6,939 nt of DNA from assembly GCA_016650415.1 (NCBI GenBank), contig JAENVU010000316.1, positions 1 to 6,939 on the forward strand, given 5' to 3'. The position numbers and the translations under genes were made by a program. How positions within the stretch are numbered: the first letter of the stretch is position 1; each line of letters opens with the position of its first letter. The notes beneath the pieces were generated by a model that was not told the DNA's origin, did not search any database, and worked only from the letters and a program-made list of their open reading frames with translations. This DNA is from Acidimicrobiia bacterium (GTDB taxonomy: Bacteria > Actinomycetota > Acidimicrobiia > IMCC26256 > JAENVU01). Positions 6,347-6,939 of the stretch are shown here, one piece after another.

Positions 6347-6939
6347 ATGCGGACCATCACGACGGATGTGCTCATCGTGGGCGCGGGACCGGCGGGCCTG
6401 ACCGCGGCGTCGCTGCTCGCCCGGGCAGGTGTGGAGTCGCTGACGGTCACGAAGTACGCCACCGCCAACTCGCCGAGAGCCCACATCACGAACCAGCGAG
6501 CCGTGGAGATCCTGCGCGACCTCGGCATCGAGGACCGGGTCATGGCCCGGGCGCTCCCCCACCACCTGATGGGCAAACAGGTCTTCGCGACCTCGTTCGC
6601 CGGCCGCGAACTCTCGCGGATGATGACCTGGGGCACCGGCGACGACCGGATCGGTGAGTACCGCGCCGCGAGCCCGTGCGAGATGTGCAACATCCCCCAG
6701 CACATCCTCGAGCCGATCATGCTCGACCACGCTCGCGACCTCGGCGCCGACATCCGGCTCCACCACGAGGTCGTCTCCCTCCACGAAGACGCGGACTCCG
6801 TCACCGTGCGGGTCCGCCCGCGCGACGGAGGTGAGGAGTTCGACATCATCGCGCAGTACGTGATCGGCTGCGACGGTGCCCGCACGATCGTCGGCGAGCA
6901 GGGCGGCTTCGAGTTCGAGGGCGAGAGTGGCCTCGGCAA
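6347..6939 (+). CDS. FAD-dependent aromatic hydroxylase (TfdB/PheA-like), 3'-truncated
   Basis: The first 197 residues of a group A flavoprotein monooxygenase; the frame runs open to the window edge, so the C-terminal half is unseen. Family members use NAD(P)H and O2 to hydroxylate phenols and other aromatics, binding FAD in the cytoplasm. The N-terminal dinucleotide fold is clear: VLIVGAGPAGLTAASLLARA, with GxGxxG at residues 12-17. SPRAHITNQRAVEILRDLGI is highly typical of the TfdB/PheA phenol hydroxylase branch (PF01494), and YVIGCDGARTIV holds the DG motif (residues 174-179) that contacts FAD and NAD(P)H. Substrate specificity cannot be read here. The start is fixed by AAGGAG and by the promoter-operator ahead of it. 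Control by the adjacent TetR protein is strongly suggested. Complete members are usually about 550-600 residues. Confidence 0.92.
   Translation, partial: MRTITTDVLIVGAGPAGLTAASLLARAGVESLTVTKYATANSPRAHITNQRAVEILRDLGIEDRVMARALPHHLMGKQVFATSFAGRELSRMMTWGTGDDRIGEYRAASPCEMCNIPQHILEPIMLDHARDLGADIRLHHEVVSLHEDADSVTVRVRPRDGGEEFDIIAQYVIGCDGARTIVGEQGGFEFEGESGLG

Noticed and set aside
6157..6939. Minus-strand open frame opposite the TetR 3' end and the hydroxylase
   Set aside because: Its Ser/Arg/Pro-rich product has no domain, whereas the plus strand shows GxGxxG and DG flavoprotein motifs and a promoter with a ribosome site.

Overview
This is a GC-rich window of about 6.9 kb in which nearly every base is coding. 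Third codon positions are strongly G/C, GTG starts are common, and one gene is an alpha/beta-hydrolase fused to a class III cyclase, an architecture known from Mycobacterium tuberculosis (Rv1900c/LipJ). Together these suggest a high-GC actinobacterium, possibly an Acidimicrobiia-like or mycobacteria-like lineage. That placement is inference; there is no rRNA or other taxonomic marker. I see no tRNA, rRNA, CRISPR array, insertion sequence or phage gene.

Layout. (1) 1-1056, plus strand: 3' part of ychF, a housekeeping ATPase cut by the window edge. (2) 1075-5583, minus strand: six closely spaced genes. In transcription order they are two tandem 195-residue CMD/AhpD-like paralogs, a metallo-beta-lactamase-fold hydrolase, a small TfoX-N-like protein, a sulfotransferase-family protein, and the hydrolase-adenylate cyclase fusion. 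The first three are joined by 4-base stop/start overlaps. (3) 5584-5670: a compact divergent control region. (4) 5671-6273, plus strand: a TetR-family regulator. (5) 6274-6346: a second control region. (6) 6347 to the end, plus strand: the N-terminal 197 residues of a TfdB/PheA-type FAD-dependent aromatic hydroxylase, cut by the window edge.

The main result is regulatory. The two regions flanking the TetR gene carry the same module in opposite orientations: a shared 14-base block GGTCACTTGACAAG containing a consensus -35, 17 bases to a CATRCT -10, then a common operator with core CTGGTCGANNGAACAG over the expected transcription start. The 14-base stretch between the two conserved blocks is essentially random between copies. 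The copy before the hydroxylase is a 26-base palindrome with 12 of 13 pairs matched. This makes one TetR protein controlling both the leftward CMD operon and the rightward hydroxylase very likely.

How the genes may work together (inference): the regulator senses an aromatic or other hydrophobic compound and derepresses a flavin hydroxylase plus two CMD/AhpD-type proteins and an MBL hydrolase, a combination that fits oxidation, detoxification or ring-product processing. The sulfotransferase, TfoX-like protein and cyclase fusion lie further down the same strand and may be co-transcribed, but their functional link is unproven.
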